Source of the DNA: Megaleporinus macrocephalus
Taxonomy: Eukaryota > Chordata > Actinopteri > Characiformes > Anostomidae
Reading direction: 5' to 3'
Assembly (NCBI GenBank): GCA_021613375.1
Contig: CM038715.1
Coordinates: 44,055,877-44,119,876 of the forward strand
Length of the DNA: 64,000 nt
Part shown: positions 1-10,880 of the stretch, piece after piece
Layout: every line of letters starts with the position of its first letter
Position numbering within the stretch: position 1 is the first letter of the stretch
Made by a program: the position numbers and the translations under genes
The notes under the pieces: generated by a model
Seen by the model: the letters and a program-made list of their open reading frames with translations, nothing else
What the model was told of the DNA's origin: nothing
Databases searched by the model: none

Positions 1-236
1 AGTCCAGTCTCAAGTTTTAAGGTGCGAATCTCAGTCCAGTCTTGAGTCTTTGAGATTTGAGTCTGAGTCCAGTCTAGAGTCTTTAAGGTTTGAAACTCAA
101 TAATATTGAGTGTTTGGGGTGTGAATTTCAGTCCAGTCTCGAGTATTTAAGATGTGAATTTGAGTTCAGTCTTGAGTGTCTGAGGTTTAAGTCTGAGTCC
201 AGTCTCGAGTCTCTGAGTTGTGAATTTTGAGGTGTA
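1..236. repeat. Degenerate AGTCC/GAGTCT minisatellite
   Basis: Irregular tandem copies of a unit of roughly 28-30 bp built around gagtccagtctcgagtct, with strong divergence between copies. The same kind of unit returns at 832-1070 and 2960-3675, so these are probably remnants of one older, larger array broken up by other sequence. No gene is seen. Confidence 0.7.
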
Positions 237-567
237 TACCTCATGCAGACCTCATGCAGACCTTACTCGCAGACAAATTTACAATGTCAAAATCAAATCT
301 CGAGGTTCTTGCTGGAGTTGAGTCACGCTCGCATCATCTCGATGGTTTAGTGTGAGGTGGTCGAGACCTCTGGTTTAAGTCAGTCTTTTTCTCGTCCCAG
401 CTTTCCGATAATATCAAACGTGTTTAATATTATCGTAAATCTGAAGTCTTGGCTCACGCAAATAGTCATGTGAACATTGTCAACAACCAATAGGAGAGCT
501 CGCTTCACCACCAAGTGGGAAGCCGCGAAGCGAGTACAGAAACGACTGGTGGGTAAAGAAGTTAGAC
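237..567. other. Unassigned unique sequence upstream of the MADF relic
   Basis: No gene is recognised. The motif ccaataggagagctcgct near 485-505 also occurs near 14845 and, with two changes, near 42112, so part of this stretch may belong to a dispersed element. It may be the 5' flank of the mobile-element relic that starts at 568. Confidence 0.35.
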
Positions 568-773
568 ATGGAGGGGAGTCCGGCGAGGGTTCAGAAACTG
601 TGGTTCTCCTGGACTGTACAGAAGGAGGAGAAACTGGTGGAGCTGTGGAGTGAGCTGTGGAGTGAGCAAGAGTGCCTCTTTGATGTGTCTTTACATTTAT
701 ACCACAACAGAAATGGACAGAAATCGCTGAAGCCCTCAAAATCCCAGCCAAACAGGGCTACAGTTACAATTAG
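568..773 (+). pseudogene. MADF-type (Myb/SANT-like) DNA-binding domain fragment, probably transposon-derived
   Basis: Translation from the ATG at 568 gives WTVQKEEKLVELWSE, then QECLFDVSLHLYHNRN. Shifting at base 714 into another frame gives WTEIAEALKIPAKQ, ending at a TAG at 771-773. Together these resemble the first two-thirds of a MADF domain: a conserved Trp near the start, a C-L-[FW]-D-V stretch, then W-x-E-I-A. MADF domains bind DNA; in fish genomes they are often encoded by PIF/Harbinger transposons or genes derived from them. Two lesions are visible. An exact 12-bp duplication (643-654 and 655-666) repeats the residues LWSE, and at 714-717 a frame change and apparent loss of a few codons breaks the domain after NRN. 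The domain also ends early. I infer a dead fragment of a transposon accessory gene or a processed domain copy. Family recognition is from memory, and the Harbinger link is inference. Confidence 0.6.
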
Positions 774-831
774 CCTAGCAGTGAACCGTACATCTCAGCT
801 GAATATTGCTTCAATCATATAAATGGGAAAC

Positions 832-1070
832 AATCTTAAAAGAAATCTAGTAGCAGTCTTGAAAATAGTGACTCTCAGTCTTTGTAAAATCATAGTCTGT
901 GACTAGTCTTTAGATTGAGAGGGCGTCAGACTTTAGTCTAATAAACGTCTTTCCAGAGTCTTATAAAAGTCTTCTAGTGTACGGTCAGCATTACTCAAGC
1001 CTTGAGTCTTGCCAGAGCGAGTCAAGTCTATGTGAGGTTAGTCCAAATCAAGTCTTTGGAATGAAACAAA
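832..1070. repeat. Degenerate AGTCTT-rich repeat
   Basis: Loosely repeated agtcttgag/agtctttag motifs at irregular spacing, related by eye to the arrays at 1-236 and 2960-3675. Too diverged for a firm unit length. Confidence 0.5.
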
Positions 1071-2959
1071 AGGATCTAAGGGTCTATCAGTTCCTACACT
1101 GATACATGCGGGTTTCACTGCTAGTGCTTAAGAAGCCAGTTCGTCAACAAAAGTCTGTTTTCAGGAAAGCAGATCACCTTCCACCGATCTAGCTGTCGTT
1201 AATCACTATTCGGGCTTCACCTGTTGTTGAGGGTGATTGATGAGTGAAGTAATTTTAGATGTTGTATGCGACCGATATCATTCTGAGGCTCGTCCTGCCT
1301 GTCCGGTCCACGGCCTCTATAAAAGCCCATAACTCTGCCCTTTACAATCTCCCTGTGATTCACACCTACTGATTCTATAAATCTCCCAGCAGTCCCTGCT
1401 GCGGAGGGGCGGCTCAACAGGGCGAAACGTGGACCGGGTCACAAGACATTTGACTGTTTTGTGGCCTCAGTGGCCGGTCTGGGGGTCCCCGGGGGGCTGC
1501 GGGATAGAAAGCTTTGCGGGGCGCAGGGTCACTCATGCGTGTTTATCACTCGGCCCTGAGGGTCCGCACTGTACTATAACGCCCCGGCTGTTTAATGAAG
1601 ACCACAGGCCTGCAGTGACCGTGACTACCCTGACCTGGAGAGAAAACCCCCACAGTATAGAAACTGGCAGCGTTTCAGAAGTTTAGGAAAACAGTCAGAT
1701 CCGACGGGTCAGTTGTGCTTACCACAAAGCCTCGGACTCCATTTCTAGAGCTCTCTGATCTCCATCTGGGTCTGAAGGTCTTTGGAAATGGACCTAAACA
1801 GGCTCTGCACAATGAGATGCCACTTCATGTCTGGTGTGCAGCAAGGGTTTTCTAGCCTGCCTCTGATGTAAATTGCGCTCAAGGAAACTCAGAATAAAGA
1901 AATTGGAAGCAAATGCCTCTCAGCTTTATCTGATCTCCAGCATAACGATAATAAGACCCCTTTTTCCCGCTTTGATTGCAGTCAAGGTCTGTTTGCAATG
2001 CAGCAGAGAAAGGCAAAGACCCTCCAGCATGGGGCCTGATATGCACTGCCCATCAGTGCCCAACCTTCTTCAGACACTGAACTTTCTTATCATCTCAATG
2101 AACTCATCTAATTATCAATAACGTTTTCTTAACCTGATTTCGCTCCTTGGACAGCCTCATGGCTCAATCTCTGCCTTTTATTCTTGGCCAAACGATTTTG
2201 GGAAAAGCTAGGTGTCCTCAAACCTTTGCTGGGCAGGACATCACTCAGGCATGACCCAGCGTGCAGAACTGCTCTTCACTTTAGGAGAAGATCCTGCAGC
2301 ACTTGAGCCTCTCCGTCTCCATTCACGACTAACGAGTCTCCCATTGCACAGCTTGAGCTCCATGCGTGCGGCGAGGAACCGTTGAAGAACTTCCCTCCAT
2401 CCAACCGCACACCAGCACGATGGCCGTGGAGGCCAGAACCAGAACGAAGAGAAGAAGAAACAACAATGTTTGTTTGAACAATGACTGGCCAGACTGTTCA
2501 TCACGAGCCTGAGCTCACAGCGAGATATATATCCCTGGCAAGAGCTTCCACCTAATGCGGGGACTTACAAGCACATAAAACAAAGACTGGTGGTATGGCA
2601 GGGGGAGGTGTGGGGAGGGGAGTGGGGGTGTGTTGGAATGGTTCCCCCGCTAGATCTCTGGGGGGGTGGAGCTGAGGGCTTTTGTTGGAACAGCTCTGTC
2701 CTCGCTGTAATTATTTCCTTAGGAAAACAGTGAGGGTGAGATGGAGAGTGGTGTTCTGGGAAGACAGAGAGGAAGAGACCTGTTGGGTATGGGGCTTTGA
2801 TGATGCATGCTCCTGGGGAAGTTCTGTCTCTGCGACTTCCTTCTGCTGGAGGAATGAAGAATGTAGCGCTGGGGAGGCAGAGATAAGAGCCTAAACTAGG
2901 AGTTACCACTAAAAAAGTTTTTCACACAAGCTCTGAAAGAAATACTCTACAAGAAGAAT
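1071..2959. other. Unassigned unique sequence
   Basis: Mostly ordinary mixed-composition DNA with only short open frames on both strands and no recognisable protein. The part at 1420-1700 is moderately GC-rich. The part at about 2140-2300 is complex and non-repetitive and could be regulatory. A G-rich strand segment lies at about 2590-2670. Nothing identifies a gene. Confidence 0.5.
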
Positions 2960-3675
2960 CAAACCCAAGTCTCAAGTCTGTGGGGTTTTGAGTCCAGGTC
3001 AAGTCTTATGTTGTGCTAGTCAAGTCCTAGTCTTGAGTGTCTGGAGTCAGTGTTACAGTATTAAGTCTCTGAAGTGAGTATTAAGTTTATGTCATGTGTG
3101 TCTAAGTCAAGCCTGATGCATCTAAGGTGCAAGTCTGGCTCAAATCTTGTGTCTCTGGGGTTTGAGTCCAAGCTGAATCTCTAGGGTGCGAGTCCTAGTC
3201 TTGAGTCTCCCAGAAACAGGCCCTAGTTTAAAGTCTCTGGGGTGCGAGTCCTAGTCTAGAGTCTCTGGTTTGTGAGTCTTAGTTTTGAGTCGCTGGTTTT
3301 TTGAGTCCTAGTTTTAAGTCTCTGGGGGGTGAGTCGTAGTCTTGAGTATCTGGGTTGTGAGTCTTAGTTTTGAGTTTATGGGGTGCGAGTCCTAGTCTTC
3401 AGTCTCCTAGATGCAGGTCCTAGTCTGCAATCTCTGGGTGTGAGTCATAATCTTTGTGGTGCAAATCTTAGTCTCCCGTCTCTGGGGTGTAAGTCCTATT
3501 CTTGAGTCTCAGGGGGGTGAGTCCTAGTCTTGAATCTCTTGGAAGCAAATTCTAGTCTAGAGTCTCTGGGGTGTAAATTGTAGTCAGAGGTGAGAATCAA
3601 GTTTTGGTAATATGAGTCTTGGAGTGCAAGTCTGAGTCTCTGAGGCACAAGTTTAAGTCAAGTCTCGAGTCTAAG
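2960..3675. repeat. Diverged ~28-30 bp AGTCCTAGTCTTGAGTCTCTGG minisatellite
   Basis: About 25 imperfect tandem copies of a unit around gagtcctagtcttgagtctc, with a GGGGTG-type linker between copies. It is the best preserved of the three AGTC-rich blocks in the first 3.7 kb. Copy-to-copy divergence suggests an old array that is no longer being homogenised. Confidence 0.8.
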
Positions 3676-3999
3676 AAAGCCACAGAATATCAGTATTTCA
3701 GTTTAAATAAAATGCTTCAATTATGATGGTTTACTTTCCTATAAAACAAACACTTTCTGGAGCCTAAACTATAAAATTTAAACTCAACTATAATATTTAA
3801 ACTTGTATACATAATAGAATTATTAGTGATAATAGACTGGAAATGTCTGAGGAGTAGTTTATACTCACACTGACCACAGGTACACACGCTTATACTGATT
3901 TTCCCCTTAGATTCTCCAACTTCTCAACTTCTCTGCTGAAGCCAAACAAAGAGAAAAGAAGAAAAGACGCCCCTCACGCCCCCCCCCCCCATGTCCCCC
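3676..3999. other. AT-rich unique sequence with a short poly-C run
   Basis: Contains AT-rich DNA (3700-3850) and a run of ten C at 3981-3990. No gene is seen. Confidence 0.5.
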
Positions 4000-4420
4000 C
4001 AACACACAGTAATAGCTCTTTGATATAGGCAATCATTCCTAAGTGCTAATCATTCATTTAGCCTCCATTTGGGTGATTTTTCAATTCTGCAACTCCCCAC
4101 AGCTCCTCGTTCTGTGTAGACCGGACCGCACCAGACCTTGAATCTGTCTGGCACCCGGCACAAAATGATCCTGGAGCCCCGGCGTTCTTTTTTCCACTGT
4201 TTTTTGTCTGGATTAGATGACATTTAAGTTATTGGAGGACTAATATGCATGATTAAAACCGTTGATGATTGCAGAAAATGAAGCACAATTTTATTGCTGG
4301 CCTCTCCTGAGAACACCCGCTTAAAATCAGTCCAGCGCGGCGCGAGATTAAAACGCCTTATTTAACACTTGATCTGAGGATAGTGGGCCCTGACCTGCCA
4401 GTGAACCTCTAGACTGCATT
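4000..4420. promoter_or_regulatory. Candidate regulatory block rich in homeodomain/POU-like cores
   Basis: Non-repetitive, low-CpG DNA with many TAAT, ATTA and ATGCAT cores, for example aatcattcctaagtgctaat near 4030-4050 and taatatgcatgattaaaacc at 4241-4260. No open frame of note. Its texture resembles vertebrate developmental enhancers, but conservation cannot be seen here, so the call is only a prompt for comparison. Confidence 0.3.
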
Positions 4421-4654
4421 AACAACAGTACGCGAGAGCGGCTCTCTCTGCAGTGCCTCACTCTGGGCCTCTACCTCGGCTGTTCGTTTGATCTGCTGTT
4501 GTGTTCTAACAGCTCCCAAAAAAACTAACTCAAAAAATTAAAAAAAGGAGTCGCGGTGAAGCTGCAGTGAAGCTTTACAAGTCTCTGCTCGATTCCAAGT
4601 CCAAGTTAAGACTCACACCACTGAGTTGAGCCTCATCTGGAGTCCGAGTTCAGA

Positions 4655-5735
4655 AGCTCAGCCTTGACTGGTCAGAAGATTGTCTCTGATATGTTGGAAG
4701 GCTGTCCCTCACTGGTCAAAAGGCTGGCCAAGATTCGTAAGAAGCCTGCTCCATATTGGTCAGAAGGTGTCCCTGAGTCATTAGAAGGATGTTACCGATT
4801 GGCCAGAAGGGTCGCTAAGTTGTTAGAAGACTGTTACCGATTGGTCAGAAGGGTCCCTGAGTTGTTAGAAGCTGTTACCGATTGGTCAGAGGGGTCCCCA
4901 AGTCGTTAGAAGGCGGTTACCAATTGGTCAGAAGGGTCCCTGAGTCATAAGAAGGCTGTTACCGATTGGTGAGAAGGGTTGCTGAGTCGTTAGAAGGATG
5001 TTACCGATTGGTCAGAAGGGTCCCTGAGTCATTAAAAGGCTGTTACCGATTGGTCAGAAGGGTCCCTGAGTCGTTAGAAGGCTATTACCGATTGGTCAGA
5101 AGGGTCGCTGAGTCGTTGGAAGGCTGTTACCGATTGGTCAGAAGGGTCCCTGAGTCATTAGAAGGCTATTACCGATTGGTCAGAAGGGTCGCTGAGTCAT
5201 TGGAAGGCTGTTACCGATTGGTCAGAAGGGTCCCTGAGGCATTAGAAGGTTGGTCAGAAGCTCAAGCTGTTCCTGATTAGTCCGAAGGCTGCCCCTGACT
5301 GGTCAAAAGCTTGCCCTTGGCTGGTCAGAAAGCTGTCCCTGATTGGTTAGAAGGTCAGTCCTGACCAGTCAGAAGCTCAATCATGATTAGTCAGAAGATT
5401 TTCCTTGATTGGTTGGAAAGCTGTCCCTCATTGGTCCATAGGCTGGTCAAGAAGCCTGTTTACAATTGGTCATGAGCGTCCTATATTGGTCAGAAGGCTG
5501 TTCCATGTTGGTCTGAAGCTCAGCCCTGGTGGTTAGAAGGTTGTCCCTGATTTGTCAGGAGCTTGGCCCTAATTAGTCAGAAGGCTGCCCTGATTGGTCA
5601 GAAGCCTGCTCCATATGAGTCAGAAGGCTTTCAGAAAAGTCTGTGATTGGTCAGAAGGCTGTTAGTCAGAAGCTCAGCCCTGGTTGCTTAGAAGGTTGCT
5701 ACCTTTTTTGTTTTGGCCAGAAGCTCAACCTTGAT
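4655..5735. repeat. 42-bp minisatellite (ttaccgattggtcagaaggg)
   Basis: About 25 tandem units of 42 bp. Well-kept copies run from about 4780 to 5260 (for example unit starts at 5001 and 5043). Both flanks are progressively degenerate, with TTGGTCAGAAG still recognisable to about 5735. Because 42 is a multiple of three, the core reads as an open frame with a 14-residue period (CYRLVRRVPESLEG). Stops in the flanks and the decay gradient argue that this is a minisatellite rather than a protein. Confidence 0.9.
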
Positions 5736-5745
5736 TGGCCGAGCA

Positions 5746-5772
5746 ATGTTTATGATTCTAAATCATAAACAT
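5746..5772. other. 27-bp perfect palindrome (12-bp arms, 3-bp loop)
   Basis: atgtttatgatt, then cta, then aatcataaacat. The arms are exact reverse complements. It sits directly after the last recognisable 42-bp repeat unit. Confidence 0.85.
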
Positions 5773-6961
5773 AACCTTTCCTGGAGCAGGTCTGGTGTAC
5801 AGTAAACGTTAGAAAAAGATCTACCATCCTGAGAAAGAGGATCCAGGAGAAGATCCTACTTTGAGAGACACACCCTGATCTAGTAGACCAAAACTGGTCA
5901 CACAGATTACCTGGCACTGGTATACATATCTCTTGTCTCTTTTTATCAGTACTAAACTCTTCAAACGTCAGAAAAATCAAATAAGCTGCCAAATAATATA
6001 AACATGACCAAAGTTCTGCTCTGAAGAATAACAGCGAGATGAAGAAACACAAATCAGCCCAACGTTTAAATGCAGCGTATGAAATAAATACGATATGACT
6101 TATAAGATGATACCTTTAGGAGCAAAAGACAAATGACTGAATATAACAACGTCCCTGGGCTTCGTCTTTCAGAGTTTATTAATCATATATCATGTATCCC
6201 TGGAATCCCAAGGAAGCTGACCACCGTTCTAAACACAGGCAAACTACAATAACGTGGACGTCCTGCTTCTGAGGCTGATCACTCAGCAGCTGAACAACAG
6301 CAGGAAAGTGCACAGCGACCACAAGATTATCCAGAGGACGAGAATTCAGTGGAGCGAGACGAATAAAAGACCTAATGAAGTGGAGAGAGAGCGAGCGAGA
6401 CTTTGATCTCTCCCTTAAGGGTTCATGAAGGCCAAGAAGTTGGGGTCCAAGCTGCCCAGACACCAGCGAACACTTGGGATACGTCCACACTCCGGACCAC
6501 AACACCCAGCAAGGACGGCCTTATTTGTCCACACCTTATTGTCTATCCATCTCACTCCATTCCTCCCGATTTTGACTGGATTCCATCTCTCCGTCATCTT
6601 CTTTCATCCCAGTCCACGATCCATACTCTACGTCTGCAGTCGCTCGAGTAGCCGAGCAATCGATACAGCAGAGAAGCAGCGCCCGCCCGACGGGACTGTC
6701 CTCTCTCTCTCGCTTTCCTTCTCGCTCTGGCACGCTGTTCCTCTCCTGCTCACTGCAGCTCATTCTGAAAGATGGATTTAGCAGAGGTGCAGACGCTTGT
6801 GTACTCGAGAGGTCATCAGAAATATCTCATTTCGCTCAGGCTTCTGAACGAGTCCTAACCACAGCTTTGGTTTAGACAGTTACGGATCACATTTCTCAGA
6901 CTCTACGATCTCAGCCGTGACAGTACAGATCATAAAACTTCATAAAGGTATGTAAGTACAC
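5773..6961. other. Unassigned unique sequence
   Basis: Short open frames overlap on both strands at 6179-6781 and match nothing I recognise. No repeats and no RNA gene are evident. Confidence 0.45.
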
Positions 6962-7073
6962 AACTGTGTAAGAGTCTGAGACCCCTAATCTGATCAATAA
7001 GTGTATTTAAGAACAGCAGACCTGATTAGAACAGATGTAAATAATCAGACATACAATACAAAGTAACATGAAT
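6962..7073. repeat. Left arm of a ~2-kb inverted-repeat structure
   Basis: Reads as the reverse complement of 8866-8990. For example, gattagaacagatgtaaata at 7026 pairs with the strand opposite 8895-8914 with one mismatch. About 85-90% of positions match by eye over ~110 bp, with small indels. The homology ends sharply at catga (7069-7073). Confidence 0.8.
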
Positions 7074-7309
7074 ATGTTATTGTGAGAGAAGTAGATCAGA
7101 TCTTGATCCAGTTTGAAGAACAAAGTTAGGTTCCAGATTTCTCCTGGACGCCCCAGACATTGTATGAATGTATTCAGTTCCTTCAGCAGCAAATCTTGAT
7201 TTATCTTAATGAAGTACTGAGCAGTCAAAGCAGGTATTAGATCAGAACTGATAATAATACTGGGTTGTTTAGGAGAAGCTTGGAAAGAGTTAAATAAACA
7301 CACTGACGT
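7074..7309. other. Unique sequence between the left arm and the 51-bp array
   Basis: AT-rich, with a short minus-strand open frame that I do not recognise. Confidence 0.4.
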
Positions 7310-8360
7310 ATGAAAAAGCTCTACTTACTCTATTAATACTGATTAATATTTAATAACAAATGGTAAAAGCTCTACTTAGTCTATTTATACTGTTTAATAT
7401 TTAATAATAAAGTGTAAAAGCACTACTTACTCTATTAATACTGATTAATATTTAATAATAAAGTGTAAAAGCACTACTTACACTATTAATACTGTTTAAT
7501 ATTTAATAATAAAGTGTAAAAGCTCTATTAATACTGATTAATATTTAATAATAAAGTGTAAAAGCTCTACTTACTCTATTAATACTGTTTAATATTTAAT
7601 AATAAAGTGTAAAAGCACAACTTACTCTATTAATACTGATTAATATTTAATAATAAAGTGTAAAAGCACTACTTACTGTATTAATACTGTTTAATATTTA
7701 ATAATAAAGTGTAAAAGCTCTACCTACTCTATTAATACTGATTAATATCTAATAATAAAGTGTAAAAGCACTACTTACTGTATTAATACTGTTTAATATT
7801 TAATAATAAAGTGTAAAAGCTCCACTTACTCTATTAATAATGTATAATATTTAATAATAAAGTCTAAAAACTCTACTTACTCTATTAATACTGATTAATA
7901 TTTAATAATAAAGTGTAAAAGCACTGCTTATTCTATTAATACTGATTAATATTTAATAATAAAGTGTAAAAGCACTACTTACTCTATTAATACTGATTAA
8001 TATTTAATAATAATGTGTAAAAACTCTACTTACTCTATTAATACTGATTAATATTTAATAATAAAGAGTAAAAGCACTACTTACTGTATTAATACTGTTT
8101 AATATTTAATAATAAAGTGTAAAAGCACTACTTACTCTATTAATACTGATTAATATTTAATAATAATAATGTGTAAAAGCTCTACTTACTCTATTAATAC
8201 TGATTAATATTTAATAATAAAGAGTAAAAACACTACTTACTGTATTAATACTGTTTAATATTTAATAATAAAGTGTAAAAGCACTACTTACTCTATTAAT
8301 ACTGATTAATATTTAATAATAATGTGTAAAAGCTCTACTTACTCTATTAATACTGGTTAA
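7310..8360. repeat. 51-bp AT-rich minisatellite
   Basis: About 20 copies of a 51-bp unit containing actctattaatactgattaa and aataataaagtgtaaaagc. Neighbouring units often alternate between ACTGATTAAT and ACTGTTTAAT, so part of the array has a ~102-bp dimeric order. It lies inside the inverted-repeat structure 6962-8990. Confidence 0.9.
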
Positions 8361-8640
8361 TATTGCTAGGTTTTTGCTAGGGTGTTCCAGCTGGATTCTA
8401 GGGTGTTTTAGGCTGTTGCTAAGGTTTACCAGCTGGTTGCTATGGTGTTGCTAGGCGGTTGCTATAGTGTTCCAGGTGGTTGCTAGGCAACTGCTATGGC
8501 ATTTCAGCTATTTGCTATGGTACTGCTAGGCAGTTGCTATGGTATATCAGGTGGTTGCTAAGGAGCCCAGAAGGCCTAGGAGGTTTACATGGTGTACCAT
8601 GGAGGTCCCTATGGGTTGAGAAGTCATTGCTAGGCAGGGT
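8361..8640. repeat. GTTGCTAGG/GTTGCTATGG minisatellite, copy 1
   Basis: Irregular tandem copies of ggttgctatggtgttgctag with TTCCAG linkers. Related blocks lie at 10190-10880 and 12545-12675, all in the same orientation. I recall this repeat as common in teleost genomes. Confidence 0.8.
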
Positions 8641-8865
8641 TAAAAATGAATGGGACCCTATGGGAGGAACGAGGGATGAGTAAATGACAGATAGAGGAGT
8701 GTGTGTCAGTGTGTCTCTTGGGGATGTGCTCTGAGTGAGTAGATGCAGTTTGATGACTGTTGGTTAAATGAAAACGTGATGTTTGGGTGTGTCTGAAAAT
8801 AAATAGGACTCTATGGGGAAAAGAAAGGGATGGAAAGAACTGCCTTGAGTCAGTGTGTGCAGAAC
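8641..8865. repeat. Two-copy ~140-bp diverged duplication
   Basis: A module containing aaaatgaatgggaccctatg (near 8644) recurs as aaaataaataggactctatg (near 8797). Each is followed by a G/A-rich stretch and then by GTGTGTGTCAGTG or CAGTGTGTGC. This is a diverged direct duplication with no coding content. Confidence 0.55.
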
Positions 8866-8990
8866 TCATGCTACTTTGTATTGTATGTATGATTATTTAA
8901 ATCTGTTCTAATCAGATCTGCTGTTCTTACTGGTGTAAATACACTTATTGATTAGATACAGACTTTTACACTCAGATCAGACTCAGTTGT
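8866..8990. repeat. Right arm of the ~2-kb inverted-repeat structure
   Basis: Reverse complement of 6962-7073. The outer end cagttgt (8984-8990) pairs with acaactg (6962-6968). A 10-bp direct repeat, atcataaaac, lies just outside both arms (6929-6938 and 9009-9018). It might be chance or a relic of a target duplication. Confidence 0.8.
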
Positions 8991-9600
8991 ATATGTTCTG
9001 TGTAGAACATCATAAAACAATATAAATGTCTGAACATTTGAATTCTTAAAGGTTTAATACAGCCAGACATCAACATATATATTTTCTTAATGTTATCCAA
9101 GTATCTTCTGTTCAGCTGTTAATAGATACATGACTTAATGTAATGATTTAACACTCCTTTTAAAAACGGTACCTAAAAATCTCAGGTCCTTCAGAGCATT
9201 CAGCACTGGAACGTCTGTCCTTCAGAAAAACAGCCGGAAAACCATCAGCGTTCGGAATGTGTGTCTTTCCAGCTGTGCCCCATTTCATGCATTGTGAAAC
9301 ACTACCAACACACACGCCAAGGAACCGAACGCGAAAGCATCCTAGGAGCGCCGATCTAGCATCACGTCCAGCTTCCATATTCCCGCTCCGTTCCCAAACT
9401 GCCCACACAATGCTATTTCCAGGTACGCATAACCGCGCTCCCCCGGGGCCCACTTGGCTCCCTCCCTGGACGGGAGCGAGACCAGGCGTTCGTCTAGACG
9501 GGTGAGTGAGGCGAGGAGAGGCAGAGCCGCCAAGGCGCGGAGAGTACCGCAGCTTCAATCAACCATCGCATGTCATAACACGCATCTCGATAACGGCTAA
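8991..9600. other. Unassigned sequence with a CG-rich patch
   Basis: The segment 9160-9560 has open frames on both strands, the longest being 132 codons on the minus strand. I recognise no domain. The patch 9300-9560 is CpG-richer than its surroundings. Not called as a gene. Confidence 0.4.
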
Positions 9601-9765
9601 CTGACTCTGACTGCGGCCGCAGCTACAGGTGCCTTTATTGCTCTCCAAACGTAAAAATAGCAGCCGTGAGTACATCAGAGCTCCAGTTTACCGGGCCGGA
9701 GAGAGAGAGGCTGCATTTACACGGCAACCGCATCATTATCGGCTGGTGACACCTGTAAGTCTTAA
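9600..9765. promoter_or_regulatory. Candidate regulatory segment
   Basis: Complex unique DNA bounded by two ACAGGTG/CACCTGT-type E-boxes (acaggtgcctttattgctct near 9625, and gacacctgt near 9750). It resembles an enhancer by texture only. Confidence 0.2.
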
Positions 9766-10185
9766 TATGATGTAATGACTCTAAATTATTAGGACAGGTT
9801 ATAAATATCACTAAAATTATCAGATTTATTAGATTTTGTGTAAAATCCGCTGCACGTTGGTCTCCATTGTTGTATCTACTGACGTGATCAGCGGGTAGTG
9901 ACGTCAAATGGTTGCAGTAACCGGCCGTCACGCTCGAGCACAGCTAGCTACTAAACATGCTACTGTTCAGTCTTTACAGTTTGAACTAGAACTCAACATT
10001 TCTGACATCAGCGGTGACATCACACACCACGTTAGTGTAAATGATGAACATCTTTGTTGTTGCCATGCCAGCACCAAAGACAGTAGTGATTGGCCACTTG
10101 TGAACACAGTAACTTTAATTATAATTACTTTAATTAAAACTTTAATTATTTACTTGAACTGATTAAGCACCTCTGAAGCCACCAT
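9766..10185. other. Unassigned AT-leaning unique sequence
   Basis: No gene, repeat array or RNA is recognised. Confidence 0.4.
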
Positions 10186-10880
10186 ATATGGTTACTAGAT
10201 TATTTCAGGTGGTTGCTAAGGTGTTGTTACCTAGTTGCTATTATATACCACATGGTTGCAAGGGTTTTAACAGCTGCTTTGATGTTCCAGGTGGTTGTTA
10301 TGGTGCCAAAGTGTGTTATACTATGTGGTTGTTAGGTGTCTGTTACGGTTTTGAATGACATGATGTTGATAAATAATTGCCAGTGGTGCCTTAGTTGGTT
10401 GCTTGGGTGTTGCTAAGTGGTTGATATGGTGCTTCAGGTGTCTATGCGGATGTTGTAAATGGTTGCTATGGTGCCCAGGGTGGTTGTTATGCTATGTGGT
10501 TGCTATGGATGACACAGCATTGTTAAATAGTTGCTATGGTGCCAAAGGTGCCTGCTAGGGCGTTGCTAAGAGGTTGATATGATATTTTAGGTGTTTACAA
10601 AGATGTTGTAAAAGGTTGCTATGGTGTCCAATCTGGTTGTTAGAGTGTTGCTAAGTGGTTGCTACAGTATGCAACGTGGTTGCTAGGTGGTTGCCATGGT
10701 ATACAAGATGTTGGAGTGTTGCAAAGCAGTCGCTATGGTATTCCAGATGACTGCTATGATGTCATTGAGTGGTTCCAAGATATTTGCTAGATAAGGTATT
10801 GCTAAGCAATTGTTGTTGTTCCAGATAGTTGCTATGGTTCCCTACATGGTTGATAGGGTGTTGCTATTGGTGCACAAACA
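10186..10880. repeat. GTTGCTATGG minisatellite, copy 2
   Basis: About 700 bp of degenerate GGTTGCTATGGTGTTGCTAAG-like units with irregular spacing. It is more decayed than the block at 8361-8640 and has the same orientation. Confidence 0.8.

Noticed and set aside
4664..5280. In-frame 14-residue repeat protein (CYRLVRRVPESLEG)
   Set aside because: Stops interrupt the array at 4907-4948, and the units decay gradually into non-coding flanks, as in a minisatellite.
9160..9558. 132-codon minus-strand frame
   Set aside because: Lies in a CpG-richer patch with frames open on both strands; nothing in it resembles a protein family I know.
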